Both the position numbers and the translations under genes were made by a program. Below are positions 26,612 to 38,083 of a stretch of 64,000 nt of DNA, piece after piece. Source of the stretch: Panulirus ornatus. Its lineage: Eukaryota; Arthropoda; Malacostraca; Decapoda; Palinuridae. The notes beneath the pieces are model-generated. The model saw nothing but the letters and a program-made list of their open reading frames with translations. It had not been told where the DNA came from and did not search any database. The stretch's first letter is position 1, and each line of letters begins with the position of its first letter. The stretch is taken from positions 22,868,954 to 22,932,953 of the forward strand of contig NC_092248.1 in assembly GCF_036320965.1 (NCBI RefSeq). Reading direction: 5' to 3'.

Positions 26612-29600
26612 CTGCCGATACGGGAGAAAGAATACTTCCCACGCATTCCTCACGTGTTGCAGAAGGTGACTAAAGGGGACGGGAGCAGGGGGCCAGAAAC
26701 CCTCCCCTCCTTGTATTTTAACTTTCTGAAAGGGGAAACAGAAGAAGGAGTCACGCGGGGAGTGCTCATCCTCCTCGAAGGCTCAGATTGGGGTGTCTAA
26801 ATGTGTGGATGTAACCAATATGAGAGAAAAGGAGAGATAGGTAGTATGTTTGAGGACACGGACCTGGATGTTTTGGCTCTGAGTGAAACGAAGCTCAAGG
26901 GTAAAGGGGAAGAGTGGTTTGGGAATGTCTTGGGAGTAAAGTCAGGGGTTAGTGAGACGACAAGAGCAAGGGAAGGAGTAGCACTACTCCTGAAACAGGA
27001 GTTGTGGGAGTATGTGATGGAGTGTAAGAAAGTAAATTCTAGATTGATATGTGTAAAACTGAAAGTTGATGGAGAGAGATGGGTGACTATTGGTGCATGT
27101 GCACATGGGCATAAGAAGAAAGATCATGAGAGGCATGTGTTTTGGGAGCAACTGAATGAGTGTGTTAATGGTTTTGATGCACAAGATCGGGTTATAGTGA
27201 TGGGTGATTTGAATGCAAAGGTGAGTAATGTGGCAGTTGAGGGAATAATTGGTATACATGGGGTGGTCAGTGTTGTAAATGGAAATGGTGAAGAGCTTGT
27301 AGATTTATGTGCTGAAAAAGGAATGGTGATCGGGAATACATGAATTAAAAAGCGAGATATACATAAGTATACGTATGTAAATAGAAGAGATGGTCAGAGA
27401 ACATCATTGGATTACGTTTTGATTGATAGGCGCGCGAAAGAGAGACTTTTGGATGTTAATATGCTGAGCGGTGCAACTGGAGGGATGTCTGATCATTATC
27501 TTGTGGAGGCGAAGGTGAAGATTTGTAGGGGTTTTCAGAAAAGAAGAGTGAATGTTGGGGTGAAGAGAGTGGTGAGAGTAAGTGAGCTTGGGAAGGAGAC
27601 TTGTGTAAGGAAGTACCAGGAGAGACTTAGTACAGAATGGAAAAAGGTGAGAACAAAGGAGGTAAGGGAAGTGGGGGAGGAATAGAATGTATTTACGGAG
27701 GCAGTGATGGATTGCGCAAAAGATGCTTGTGGCATGAGAAGTGTGGGTGGTGGGTTGATTAGAATGGTTAGTGAGTGGTGGGATGAAGAAGAAAGATTAT
27801 TAGTGAAAGAGAAGAGAGAGGCATTTGGACGATTTTTGCAGGGAAAAAATGCAAATGATTGGGAGATGTATAAAGAAAGAAGCAGGAGGTCAAGAGAAAG
27901 GTGCAAGACGTGAAAAAGAGGGCATATGACAGTTGTGTTGAGAGAGTATCAATAAATTTTCAAGAGAATAAAAAGATGTTTTGGAAGGAGGTAAATAAAG
28001 TGCGTAAGACATGGGAGGAAATGGGAACTTCAGTGAAGGGGGCTAATGGGAGGTGATAACAAATAGTGATTATGTGAGAAGGAGATTGATTGAGTATTTT
28101 GAAGGTTTGTTGAATGTGTTTGATGATAGAGTGACAGATATAGGGTGTTTTGGTCGAGGTGGTGTGCAAAGTGAGAGGATTAGGGAAAATGATTTGGTAA
28201 ACAGAGAAGAGGTAGTAAAAGCTTTGCAAAAGATGAAAGCCGGCAAATCAGCAGGTTTGGATGGTATTGCAGTGGAATTTATTAAAAAAGGGGGTGACTG
28301 TATTGTTGACTGGTTGGTAAGGTAATTTAATATATGTATGATTCATGGTGAGGTGCCTGAGGATTGGCGGAATGCTTGCATAGTGCCATTGTACAAAGGC
28401 AAAGGGGATAAGAGTGAGTGCTCAAATTACAGAGGTATAAGTTTGTTGAGTATTCCCGGTAAATTATATGGGAGGGTATTGATTGAGAGGGTGAAGGCAT
28501 GTACAGAGCATCAGATTGGGGAAGAGCAGTGTGGTTTCAGAAGTGGTGGAGAATGTTTGGATCTGGTGTTTGCTTTGAAGAATGTATGTGAGAAATACTT
28601 AGAAAAACAAATGGATTTGTAGGTAGCATTTATGGATCTGGAGAAGGCATATGATAGAGTTGAGAGAGATGCTCTGTAGAAGGTTTTAAGAATATATGGT
28701 GTGGGAGGCAAGTTGTTAGAAGCAGTGAAAAGTTTTTATCGAGGATGTAAGGCATGTGTACGTGTAGGAAGAGAGGTAAGTGATTGGCTCTCAGTGAATA
28801 TAGGTTTGCGGCAGGGGTGTGTGATGTCTCCATGGTTGTTTAATTTATTTTTGGATGGGTTTGTTAGGGTGGTGAATGCAAGAGTTTTGGAAAGAGGGGC
28901 AAGTATGCAGTCTGTTGTGGATGAGAGCTTGGGAAGTGAGTCAGTTGTTGTTCGCTGATGATACAGCGCTGGTGGCTGATTCATGTGAGAAACTGCAGAA
29001 GCTGGTGACTGAGTTTGGTAAAGTGTGTGTAAGAAGAAAGTTAAGAGTAAATGTGAATAAGAGCAAGGTTATTAGGTACAGTAGCGTTGAAGGTCAAGTC
29101 AATTGGGAGGTGATTTTGAATGGAGAAAAACTAGAGGAAGTAAAGTGTTTTAGATATCTGGGAGTGGATCTGGCAGCGGATGGAACCATGGAAGCGGAAG
29201 TGGATCATAGGGTGGGGGAGGGGGCGAAAATCCTGGGAGCCTTGAAGAATGTTTGTAAGTCGAGAACATTATCTCGGAAAGCAAAAATGGGTATGTTTGA
29301 AGGAATAGTTGTTCCAACAATGTTGTATGGTTGCGAGGCGTGGGCTATGGATAGAGTTGTGCGCAGGAGGGTGGATGTGCTGGAAATGAGATGTTTGAGG
29401 ACAATATGTGGTGTGAGGTGGTTTGATCGAGTAAGTAATGTAAGGGTAAGAGAGATGTGTGGAAATAAAAAGATCGTGGTTGAGAGAGCAGAAGAGGGTG
29501 TTTTGAAATGGTTTGGTCACATGCAGAGAATGAGTGGGGAAAGATTGGCCAAGAGGATATATGTTTCAGAGGTGGAGGGAACGAGGAGAAGTGGGAGACC

Positions 29601-30186
29601 AAATTGGAGATGGAAAGATGGAGTGAAAAAGATTTTGTGTGATCGGAACCTGAACATACAGGAGGGTGAAAGGCGTGCAAGGAGTAGAGTGTATTGGAAC
29701 GATGTGGTATACCGGGGTTGACGTGTTGTCAATGGATTCAACCAGAGCATGTGAAGCGTCTGGGGTAAACCATGGAAAGATTCTGTGGGGCCTGGATGGG
29801 GAAAGGGAGCTGTGGTTTCGGTACATTATTACATGACAGCTAGAGACTGAGTGTGAACAAATGGGGCCTTTGTTGTCTTTTCCTAGCGCTACCTCGCACA
29901 CATGAGGGGGGAGGGGGATGTTGTTCCATGTGTGGCGAGGTGGCGATGGGAAGAAATAAAGGCAGACAGTATGAATTATGTACATGTGTATATATGTATA
30001 TGTCTGTATATGTATATATATTTGTACATTGAGATATATTTGCGTGTGTGGACGTCTATGCATATACATGTGTATGTGGGTGGGTTGGGCCATTTTTTCG
30101 TCTGTTTCCTTGCGCTACCTCGGTAACGCGGGAGACAGCGACAAAGCAAAATGAATAAATAAATAAATAAATAAATAGATAAATAA
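26612..30186 (+). mobile_element. RTE-type LINE copy 11, full length but decayed
   Basis: The 5' UTR is at 26612-26760. The coding region runs to the stop at 29719 and a long-type 3' UTR (29722-30150) contains the large hairpin and the UAAC-type terminal stem-loop (CGGTAACGCGGG). The tail is an AAAT repeat. Coding defects include a 2-bp loss before MCGCNQ (26800), nonsense near 27343 and 27683, a frameshift near 27905, stops near 28055, 28326 and 28621, and a frameshift near 28935. The endonuclease (GDLNAKV, GGMSDHYLVEAK) and RT ([11 protein letters not shown]) motifs are still visible. Confidence 0.92.
29885..29946 (+). other. Conserved 3' UTR hairpin of long-type LINE copies
   Basis: CGCTACCTCGCACACATG pairs with CATGTGTGGCGAGGTGGCG, giving about 18 pairs with one bulge and one G-U. 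The loop is a G-rich run (AGGGGGGAGGGGG) plus about 10 nt. The same hairpin recurs at 8735-8795, 12205-12265, 14585-14645, 55980-56040 and 58465-58530 (reverse orientation). It is absent from short-type 3' UTRs. Confidence 0.7.
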
Positions 30187-33100
30187 ACTTTCTAAAATGG
30201 GAAACAGAAGAAGGAGTCACGCGGGGAGTGCTCATCCTCCTCGAAGGCTCAGACTGGGGTGTCTAAATGTGTGTGGATGTAACCAAGATGTGAAAAAAGG
30301 AGAGATAGGTAGTATGTTTGAGGAAAGGTACCTGGATGTTTTGGCTCTGAGTGAAACGAAGCTCAAGGGTAAAGGGGAAGAGTGGCTTGGGGATGTCTTG
30401 GGAGTAAAGTCAGGGATTAGTGAGACGACAAGAGCAAGGGAAGGAGTAGCAGTACTCCTGAAACACGAGTTGTGGGAGTATGTGATAGAATGTAAGAAAG
30501 TAAATTCTCGATTAATATGGGTAAAACTGAAAGTTGATGGAGAGAGATGGGTGATTATTGGTGCATATGCACCTGGGCATGAGAAGAAAGATCATGAGAG
30601 GCAAGTGTTTTGGGAGCAGCTGAATGAGTGTGTTAGTGGTTTTGATGCACGAGACTGGGTTATAGTGATGGGTGATTTGAATGCAAAGGTGAGTAATGTG
30701 GCAGTTGAGGGAATAATTGGTATACATGGGGTGTTCAGTGTTGTAAATGGAAATGGTGAAGAGCTTGTAGATTTATGTGCTGAAAAAGGACTGGTGATTG
30801 GGAATACCTGGTTTAAAAAGCGAGATATACATAAGTATACGTATGTAAGTAGGAGAGATGGCCAGAGAGCGTTATTGGATTACGTGTTAATTGACAGGCG
30901 CGCGAAAGAGAGACTTTTGGATGTTAATGTGCTGAGAGGTGCAACTGGAGGAATGTCTGATCATTATCTTGTGGAGGCTAAGGTGAAGATTTGTATGGGT
31001 TTTCAGAAAAGAAGAGTGAATGCTGGGGTGAAGTGGGTGGTGAGAGTAAGTGAAGTTGGGAAGGAGACTTGTGTGAGGAAGTACCAGGAGAGACTGAGTA
31101 CAGAATGGAAAAAGGCGAGAACAATGGAAGTAAGGGGAGTGGGGGAGGAATGGGATGTATTTAGGGAATCAGTGATGGATTGCGCAAAAGATGCTTGTGG
31201 CATGAGAAGAGTGGGAGGTGGGTTGATTAGAAAGGGTAGTGAGTGGTGGGATGAAGAAGTAAGATTATTAGTGAAAGAGAAGAGAGAGGCATTTGGACGA
31301 TTTTTGCAGGGAAAAAATGCAATTGAGTGGGAGATGTATAAAAGAAAGAGACAGGAGGTCAAGAGAAAGGTGCAAGAGGTGAAAAAAAGGGCAAATGAGA
31401 GTTGGGGTGAGAGAGTATCATTAAATTTTAGGGAGAATAAAAAGATATTCTGGAAGGAGGTAAATAAAGTGCGTAAGAGAAGGGAGCAAATGGAACTTCA
31501 GTGAAGGGCGCAAATGGGGAGGTGATAACAAGTAGTGGTGATGTGAGAAGGAGATGGAGTGAGTATTTTGAAGGTTTGTTGAATGTGTTTGATGATAGAG
31601 TGGCAGATATAGGGTGTTTTGGTCGAGGTGGTGTGCAAAGTGAGAGGGTTAGGGAAAATGATTTGGTAAACAGAGAAGAGGTAGTAAAAGCTTTGCGGAA
31701 GATGAAAGCCGGCAAGGCAGCGTGTTTGGATGGTATTGCAGTGGAATTTATTAAAAAAGGGGGTGACTGTATTATTGACTGGTTGGTAAGATTATTTGAT
31801 GTATGTATGACTCATGGTGAGGTGCCTGAGGATTGGCGGAATGCGTGCATAGTGCCATTGTACAAAGGCAAAGGGGATAAGAGTGAGTGCTCAAATTACA
31901 GAGGTATAAGTTTGTTGAGTATTCCTGGTAAATTATATGGGAGGGTATTGAGTGAGAGGGTGAAGGCATGTACAGACCATCAGATTGGGGAAGAGCAGTG
32001 TGGTTTCAGAAGTGGTAGAGGATGTGTGGATCAGGTGTTTGCTTTGAAGAATGTATGTGAGAAATACTTAGAAAAGCAAATGGGTTTGTAGGTAGCATTT
32101 ATGGATCTGGAGAAGGCATATGATAGAGTTGATAGAGATGCTCTGTGGAAGGTGTTAAGAATATATGGTGTGGGAGGCAAGTTGTTAGAAGCAGTGAAAA
32201 GTTTTTATCGAGGATGTAAGGTATGTGTACGTGTAGGAAGAGAGGAAAGTGCTTGGTTCTCAGTGAATGTAGGTTTGCGGCAGGGGTGTGTGATGTCTCC
32301 ATGGTTGTTTAATTTGTTTATGGATGGGGTTGTTAGGGAGGTGAATGCAAGAGTCTTGGAAAGAGGGGCAAGTATGAAGTCTGTTGGGGATGAGAGAGCT
32401 TGGGAAGTGAGTCAGTTGTTGTTCGCTGATGATACAGCGCTGGTGGCTGATTCATGTGAGAAACTGCAGAAGCTGGTGACTGAGTTTGGTAAAGTGTGTG
32501 AAAAGAAGAAAGTTAAGAGTAAATGTGAATAAGAGCAAGGTTATTAGGTACAGTAGGGTTGAGGGTCAAGTCAATTGGGAGGTAAGTTTGAATGGAGAAA
32601 AACTGGAGGAAGTAAAGTGTTTTAGATATCTGGGAGTGGATCCGGCAGCGGATGGAACCATGGAAGCGGAAGTGGATCATAGGGTGGGGGAGGGGGCGAA
32701 AATCCTGGGAGCCTTGAAGAATGTGTGGAAGTCGAGAACATTATCTCGGAAAGCAAAAATGGGTATGTTTTAAGGAATAGTGTTTCCAACAATGTTGTAT
32801 GGTTGCGAGGCGTAGGCTATGGATAGAGTTGTGCGCAGGAGGATGGATGTGCTGGAAATGAGATGTTTGAGGACAATGTGTGGTGTGAAGTGGTTTGATC
32901 GAGTAATTAACGTAAGGGTAAGAGAGATGTGTGGAAATTAAAAGAGCGTGGTTGAGAGAGCAGAAGAGGGTGTTTTGAAATGGTTTGGGCACATGGAGAG
33001 AATGAGTGAGGAAAGATTGACCAAGAGGATATAAGTGTCGGAGGTGGAGGGAACGAGGAGAAGTGGGAGACCAAATTGGAGGTGGAAAGATGGAGTGAAA

Positions 33101-33384
33101 AAGATTTTGTGTGATCGGGGCCTGAACATGCAGGAGGGTGAAAGGAGGGCAAGGAATAGAGTGAATTGGATCGATGTGGTATACCGGGGTTGACGTGCTG
33201 TCAGTGGATTGAATCAGGGCATGTGAAGCGTCTGGGGTAAACCATGGATAGCTGTGTAGGTATGTATATTTGCGTCTGTGAACGTATGTATATACATGTG
33301 TATGGGGGTGGGTTGGGCCATTTCTTTCGTCTGTTTCCTTGCGCTACCTCGCTAACGCGGGAGACAGCGACAAAGTATAATAAA
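30187..33384 (+). mobile_element. RTE-type LINE copy 12, nearly full length, decayed
   Basis: It begins at the last 10 nt of the 5' UTR (TTTCTAAAATGGG) directly after the tail of copy 11. ORF 30197-31504 carries the complete endonuclease ([32 protein letters not shown]) and linker. A one-base loss in MG-TSVKG (31495) shifts frame. RT follows in pieces 31501-32091, 32101-32532 and 32486-32773, broken by TAT to TAG (32090), a one-base insertion (32505) and a TAA in MF-EGI (32771). The 3' UTR is short-type but has the CTAAC loop. It ends about 50 bp from the stop codon of the ion-channel exon. Confidence 0.92.
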
Positions 33385-33432
33385 AAGCTTGGTACAATAC
33401 ATATCTCTGGTAGCAGCAGTGGGTGTCAGCAG

Positions 33433-33774
33433 TCACTGAGCCAGTATGTATGCCCAGTAGCAGATGTTAAATAGGATGAAGACGGCAGCCACCATCACCT
33501 TGGTTGTTATCACCACTCGCTGCTGAAGCCACTCGGATCCTCTCCATCTGTTACCAACAACTTTTCTAATTTGATTTTTGTTCACTGGCTTTACCCAGGC
33601 ATTGGTCTGAGCCATAGTTGACTTACTGAAGAGCTGGTTCATTCCTTCCGTCTGGGACAGAATGGAATCCACTATTACGTGGAAAATGATGGTGAGGAAA
33701 GTGATGCTTATGCAGAAGATGAGCCACACGTCCACCATCTTGAAGTACGATGTCTTGGGCAGGGAGCTAGAGAC
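33433..33774 (-). CDS. Cys-loop ligand-gated ion channel, C-terminal exon (M3, loop, M4)
   Basis: The 113-residue exon starts after a consensus acceptor (CGTCTCAG at 33775-33782) in phase 0 and ends at a natural TGA. SLPKTSYFKMVDVWLIFCISITFL (residues 5-28) is the typical start of M3, which runs to about residue 36. A short intracellular loop (about 37-90) contains the basic RWRGSEWLQQR. M4 (about 91-111) contains FILFNICYWAYIL, and the protein ends two residues later. The short loop and the FN..YW pattern fit the anion-selective (GABA/glycine/histamine/pH-gated) branch; which subunit is not certain. M1-M2 and the extracellular exons are not seen in the window and would lie at higher coordinates. 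The 3' UTR runs straight into antisense LINE copy 12. Confidence 0.72.
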   Translation of the reverse strand, partial: VSSSLPKTSYFKMVDVWLIFCISITFLTIIFHVIVDSILSQTEGMNQLFSKSTMAQTNAWVKPVNKNQIRKVVGNRWRGSEWLQQRVVITTKVMVAAVFILFNICYWAYILAQ

Positions 33775-34477
33775 CTGAGACGATATCAAAGTTAAACTGA
33801 AGTGATTGTGAGATGGTTTCATGTACACTTCTGAATTACGACTAACAAATGAATAACCATGATAACAATTACTGAAGTCCTACACTTGCTCTGTGTATAC
33901 ATGTATATTGGATGTATATGTATATACGTATTATATAACTTTGCATTTGCACATAGCAATGTGGATAGCATCATACCACCGGGTCCTTTTGGGGTTGTTT
34001 GTGTTGGTAGAACAGATCAGACACAAAGGAGAAATACCTGAAAACTATTTCTACGAAAGCACAAATAAAGTGATTCGTGGACTTGAAGCTAAAAATTCTG
34101 GGAAGTATTTTCTCTAGCGTATCTATAATATTACCTCCAACTTTTCTTAGCTGCTAAATTATTCCATACGTTAAGATGTGTTGAAAAAGTACTTTGTCTC
34201 CCTCGAGGTAAAACGTTTGCCCAGAACAGACAAATCTAACCCTAGATGGCTCTTTAAGTCAAGACTCAAAATCTTTTCATTTCCATTAGTTATATCAAAT
34301 TAACTTAAACTTTTCTAAGCTAAAAAAGTTCAGACATTTTAAATGGTTCTTATAGAATTTGTGTCTTAGTCCTGGTATCATCTGGATTGCTCAAAACCGT
34401 ATTCTCACCATTGTATTTCTTTTCTCAAGTAAGGTGATCAAAATTCACTACAATATTCAGAGCGAAAACGTACAAGC

Positions 34478-34556
34478 GATTTGTAAGGAAGGAATGACGA
34501 TTATTTTGAAGAATAATTTGTAAGGAAGGAATGAGGAATATTTTAAAGAATAATTC
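34478..34556. repeat. Short tandem duplication, about 38-39 bp x 2
   Basis: TTTGTAAGGAAGGAATGA and the following TTTTGAAGAATAA occur twice in tandem with a few substitutions. Confidence 0.75.
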
Positions 34557-35201
34557 GAAAGCTTGCCTGTGAGGTAGGGCGTTGTCTTTTCTTCATTTAC
34601 GTTTCGTAAGTCAACAAAATTCATACCGTGGCTTTCAGTCTTTTCGTTTTCACCTTCGACATGCAAAACTTTGCTTTTGTCGATAATGACTATGACTTTG
34701 CTATAATCCTAACCCGTCATTTGATCAGTCTGTAAGTGTACGCGTTCACTGCTTACATTATTAAGGGTCGTCTATGAGATTTGGATATTTCGTAGCATAT
34801 TTCATATCTTAGATGTTTATCATATGTTTCAGATATAGCGTTGGTCCCAGGGTCATGACCCCTGTTTAACAAATCGTAGGTTTACAGCTAATCATCATTC
34901 ATTATTCAAGGACAATCAACCAATTTTCTATCCAGTGAAAGTATTGTCTTGCAAATGAGTTTTGAGGCAGGACTCAATCAAAATTACTCTGAAACTCTAA
35001 ATTAATGTCATCAGCGATTTTACTTTCTTCACAAACAAGTAGATTCGGATCATCTTTGCTCGCATCAGCTCGTTCTTGCTGGAGATCGGCGGAATGGCAT
35101 TGTTCAGTGGCGTAACCATTCATCCTGCATTTCTGTCTCTTATACTTCCCATATTATTAGCAGAGTCTTCATGCTGAACGATTACATATTTTTCAAAAAA
35201 A

Positions 35202-35515
35202 TTTTCACCCCAGCAGCGAGCAATTTCTATCTTGTCAAAAAAAATTGATAAATCAGTGACAACTGTATAATGAGGTTAGATTCGGGCGTCTGGCAGTTTC
35301 CTGCTTTTCATAGTGTATATGACATAGTAAACTTTGATATGATATGATATGAAATGATGTAAGATGGCATAAAGTATGGTATGATATGATATGATATGAA
35401 ATAATATTTTCCTGAAAATATTTCATCCCAGCAGCCTCACATTTCTACCCTGCCAAGAAAATGGACGAATCATTGACAACTGTGCTTGGAGGTCAGTTGT
35501 CATGCGTCTGGTACA
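35202..35515. repeat. Diverged direct repeat flanking an (ATGAT)-type microsatellite
   Basis: TTTTCACCCCAGCAGC...TGACAACTGT (35202-35268) is repeated as TTTCATCCCAGCAGC...TGACAACTGT (35421-35485), followed in both by GCGTCTGG. The spacing is about 219 bp. Between them lie two blocks of TATGATATGATATGA (35336-35398). Confidence 0.65.
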
Positions 35516-35772
35516 TCTTTGGCGTGCTTACAGACAGACAGGACTGCCATTCTATGGGGTAGTTTTATACCATAAATGCAATTAAGAAGATTTGTCAGAC
35601 ATGAATGATTTCGTCAAAAACCTTGCTGCCAATCACTAATCAAGTGGAGATGATCTAAGCGATCTACAGTCTTCCAGCAACATGTGGTTTTCATGATAAT
35701 AAGTATTGCTTGTGGTAGATTTGATGATAATGAAGAAACACCAGGTTAGAGCTGAGGCTTTAACCCATATGT

Positions 35773-35812
35773 TTTGACACAAGGTCTTTCTCAAGTTGAA
35801 AAACACACCAGG
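35773..35812 (-). mobile_element. Penelope-like 3' end fragment (outer part of element 3)
   Basis: TTTTGACACAAGGTCTTTCTC here is the reverse complement, with few changes, of the 3' end of Penelope-like element 4 (GAGGAAGACCTTGTGTCGAAA, 39518-39538). It appears to be the distal piece of the minus-strand copy at 38084-38480, separated from it by the fold-back element. Confidence 0.5.
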
Positions 35813-38083
35813 GTTTGTTAGTTAGATCATCGGACAGCTATTGGTCCAACACAAACCACTGCCCGTTGGTGGCGCATTCCGAGTTACGTAACGTCACGAG
35901 ATATTTTAGGGGATTTACAAAAAGAGGGGTCGACTTGATTAAGGCCTTCGAAAAAAGCAACTAAAGCAGAGGCTTGCTAACAGTGAACTTCTATTGTGTA
36001 AAGTCATTCTGCTAACAATGACTTACTGCTACATGATCATTCTACCCCGTCCGACTGGATCTTTTGTCCACCTTCGCCCGCTGATGTAGTAAAGGACACA
36101 AGGGACGAATCTCTGCCTGATGATACAATGAAAGACACAAACAGGCATGACCGAACTGAGTCCAGGCAATGAAAGGCTGGTTTGCAGCACTGCATTACGA
36201 CGGTTGGATGCATGAGCGGCATCATGTGGCTTGATTGAAACAGAGGGGTCGTTGCCACCGCCCACCACTCTTGGACGTAGTCAAGTTCGGAGTGAGGCGC
36301 CCTCTGGTGCTGGGTGCCGGGTACGCTATTTTCATCTGGGTGGTAGGCAAGAGGCTATGGTCTCCAGCAGGTGATTCAACTGAAACTTCAGAGCTTGGCA
36401 GATAGTGAGTCCAATAGTGTCACATGATCTTCATAGTAATCCGTGAATCTTGTCTGGAGACTTTATGTTACTTCGTAGTCCAACATATAGTGTTCCAGTG
36501 GGTGTGATGACAGCTTCTGACAGTAGTCGCAGTCTTTGATGACGCCGTCAATTATTGCTTTTGTATCCTAGGCGTAGACGAAGTAGATTTACTAGTCTCT
36601 CTTGGTATGTCTTTGACGGTGTGTGATGGCTCTAGTTTTGTGGCCACCATGTAAGTGTCGAGGAGATTCTTCTTCATCCGGAGCCTTGCTACTTACTGTA
36701 GCTGGTGTTTGACCTGTTGTAGGCATACTGGAACGTGCACTTGGATATTACTAAAGCGTGAGGCTGCTTTGACTGCCTCCTCTGCTGCCCCCGTTCCTCT
36801 CGAGCCCCACGTGGCTGAAGATCCAGTGTATGATGACAGGACGGCCCTGCCGCTGTAGCTCTTGAAGCGGAGCGAGGATCGAGTTGACGAGCTTGAGGGC
36901 TTCTTTCGGGAGGCTGTGTTGCAGCGCTTGTACTGATGACCTGGAGTCTGTGTGTATCATCACTGGCTTGGAGTGCGTGGAAGCTGCATGTTCCAGGGCT
37001 TTGGAGATGGCTACCAGCTCCGTCTGTAGTGTGGAGCACCTTCTGACAACCTCCGGGGTGTGGAAGGTGTCCCCAATCTTCCCCCATGTGTCTGGTTCAC
37101 TGAACCGTCTGTGAAGTATGCTACAGCTTCAGCTGGTGTCTCAGCAGTCATGGCTTTCAAGAACAGTCTTCTCAGGTCTTGCTGCTTGAGGCTGGACTTT
37201 CTCTCTTCCAGTGCTGTGACTGCGAAGGTGGTTGGTGGAGAGTCCCGTGGCGGCGGTACAATGTACCCATGGTGGTGGTGTGTGACCTGTGTATCCAGTA
37301 TGAATGAGGCCGCTTAGAAACGGCGTATGACGCTGGCCGCCTCAAGTGCCTAGGTGGTCCCTCGCACCCTGTGGTCTAATTGGAGGGAGACACTGACTGT
37401 GGCCTTCGTAGTCGTAGGCTTGTCTGACCTGCAGATCTTGGCTACAAGCGCAGCCGTCGTCTGCTTAACTCTGGCTGCTAGCGGCGGCAGCCTGGCCTCC
37501 ATCTGTAGGCTGCAGATCCTGTCCACATGGAAGTTCCCAATATGGTCCTGAGTGCGTTATTCTAGATGGCCCCCATCTTGGTCACCTGGTCATCCCTGAA
37601 TCCGAACTTGACTACGTCCAAGAGTGGTGGGCGGTGGCAACGACCCCTCTGTTTCAATCAAGCCGCATGATGCCGCTCGTGCATCCAACCGTCGTAATGT
37701 AGTGCTGCAAACCAGCCTTTCATTGCCTGGACTCAGTTCGGTCATGCCTGTTTGTGTCTTTTATTGTATCATCAGGCAGGGATTCGTCCCTTGTGTCTTT
37801 TACTACATTAGCGGGCGAAGGTGGACAAAAGATCCAGTCGGACGGGGTAGAGTGATCATGTAGCAGTAAGTCATTGTTAGCAGAATGACTTTACACGATA
37901 GAAGTTCACTGTTAGCAAGCCTCTGCTTTAGGTGCTTTTTTCGAAGGCCTTGAACAAGTCGACTCCGCTTTTTGTAAATCCCCCAAAATATCTCGTGACG
38001 TTATGTAACTCAGGGAACGCGCCGCCAACGGGCAATGATTCATGTTGGACCAATAGCTGTCCGATGATCTAACTAACAAACCT
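35813..38083. mobile_element. Fold-back element with about 470-bp inverted arms
   Basis: The left arm (35813-36292) starts GTTTGTTAGTTAGATCATCGG. The right arm (37604-38083) is its inverted copy, ending GATCTAACTAACAAAC. Arms match throughout, with scattered substitutions and small indels, so the structure is not a recent assembly duplication. The centre (36293-37603) carries an RNase H fragment on the minus strand. No transposase is visible. It lies inside a Penelope-like copy (minus sense), whose homology to element 4 stops at GCAAGGAAGG beside 38084. No target-site duplication was identified. Confidence 0.7.
36440..37320 (-). pseudogene. RNase H and C-terminal fragment of a non-LTR element (inside the fold-back element)
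   Basis: Minus strand: AVAYFTDGSVNQTHGG (first acidic strand, about 37080-37130), a frame break, MIHTDSRSSVQALQHSLP (third acidic segment, 36905-36960), QGRPVIIHWIFSHVGLE (36775-36830), then further on LVNLLRLRLGY. The order TDGS, HTDS, W.FSHVG is that of the RNase H of Jockey-type elements. Multiple frameshifts. It is a different family from the RNase H at 2495-4423. Confidence 0.65.

Larger units (their letters stand above)
33775..35772. other. Probable intron or intergenic unique DNA
   Basis: No coding exon or RNA gene is recognised. Small local repeats are listed separately. The channel gene's upstream intron must begin here. Confidence 0.5.

Noticed and set aside
36029..36268. Two matching 79-codon ORFs (36029-36268 minus, 37624-37863 plus) as a gene pair
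   Set aside because: They are the two inverted arms of the fold-back element; the ORFs differ by scattered changes without coding-type bias that I can see.
36655..37551. Plus-strand ORFs in the fold-back centre
   Set aside because: The minus strand carries the RNase H motifs; the plus ORFs are shadows with no recognisable domain.
35813..38083. The inverted arms as an assembly artefact
   Set aside because: The arms differ at many positions and by small indels, which a duplicated contig would not show.
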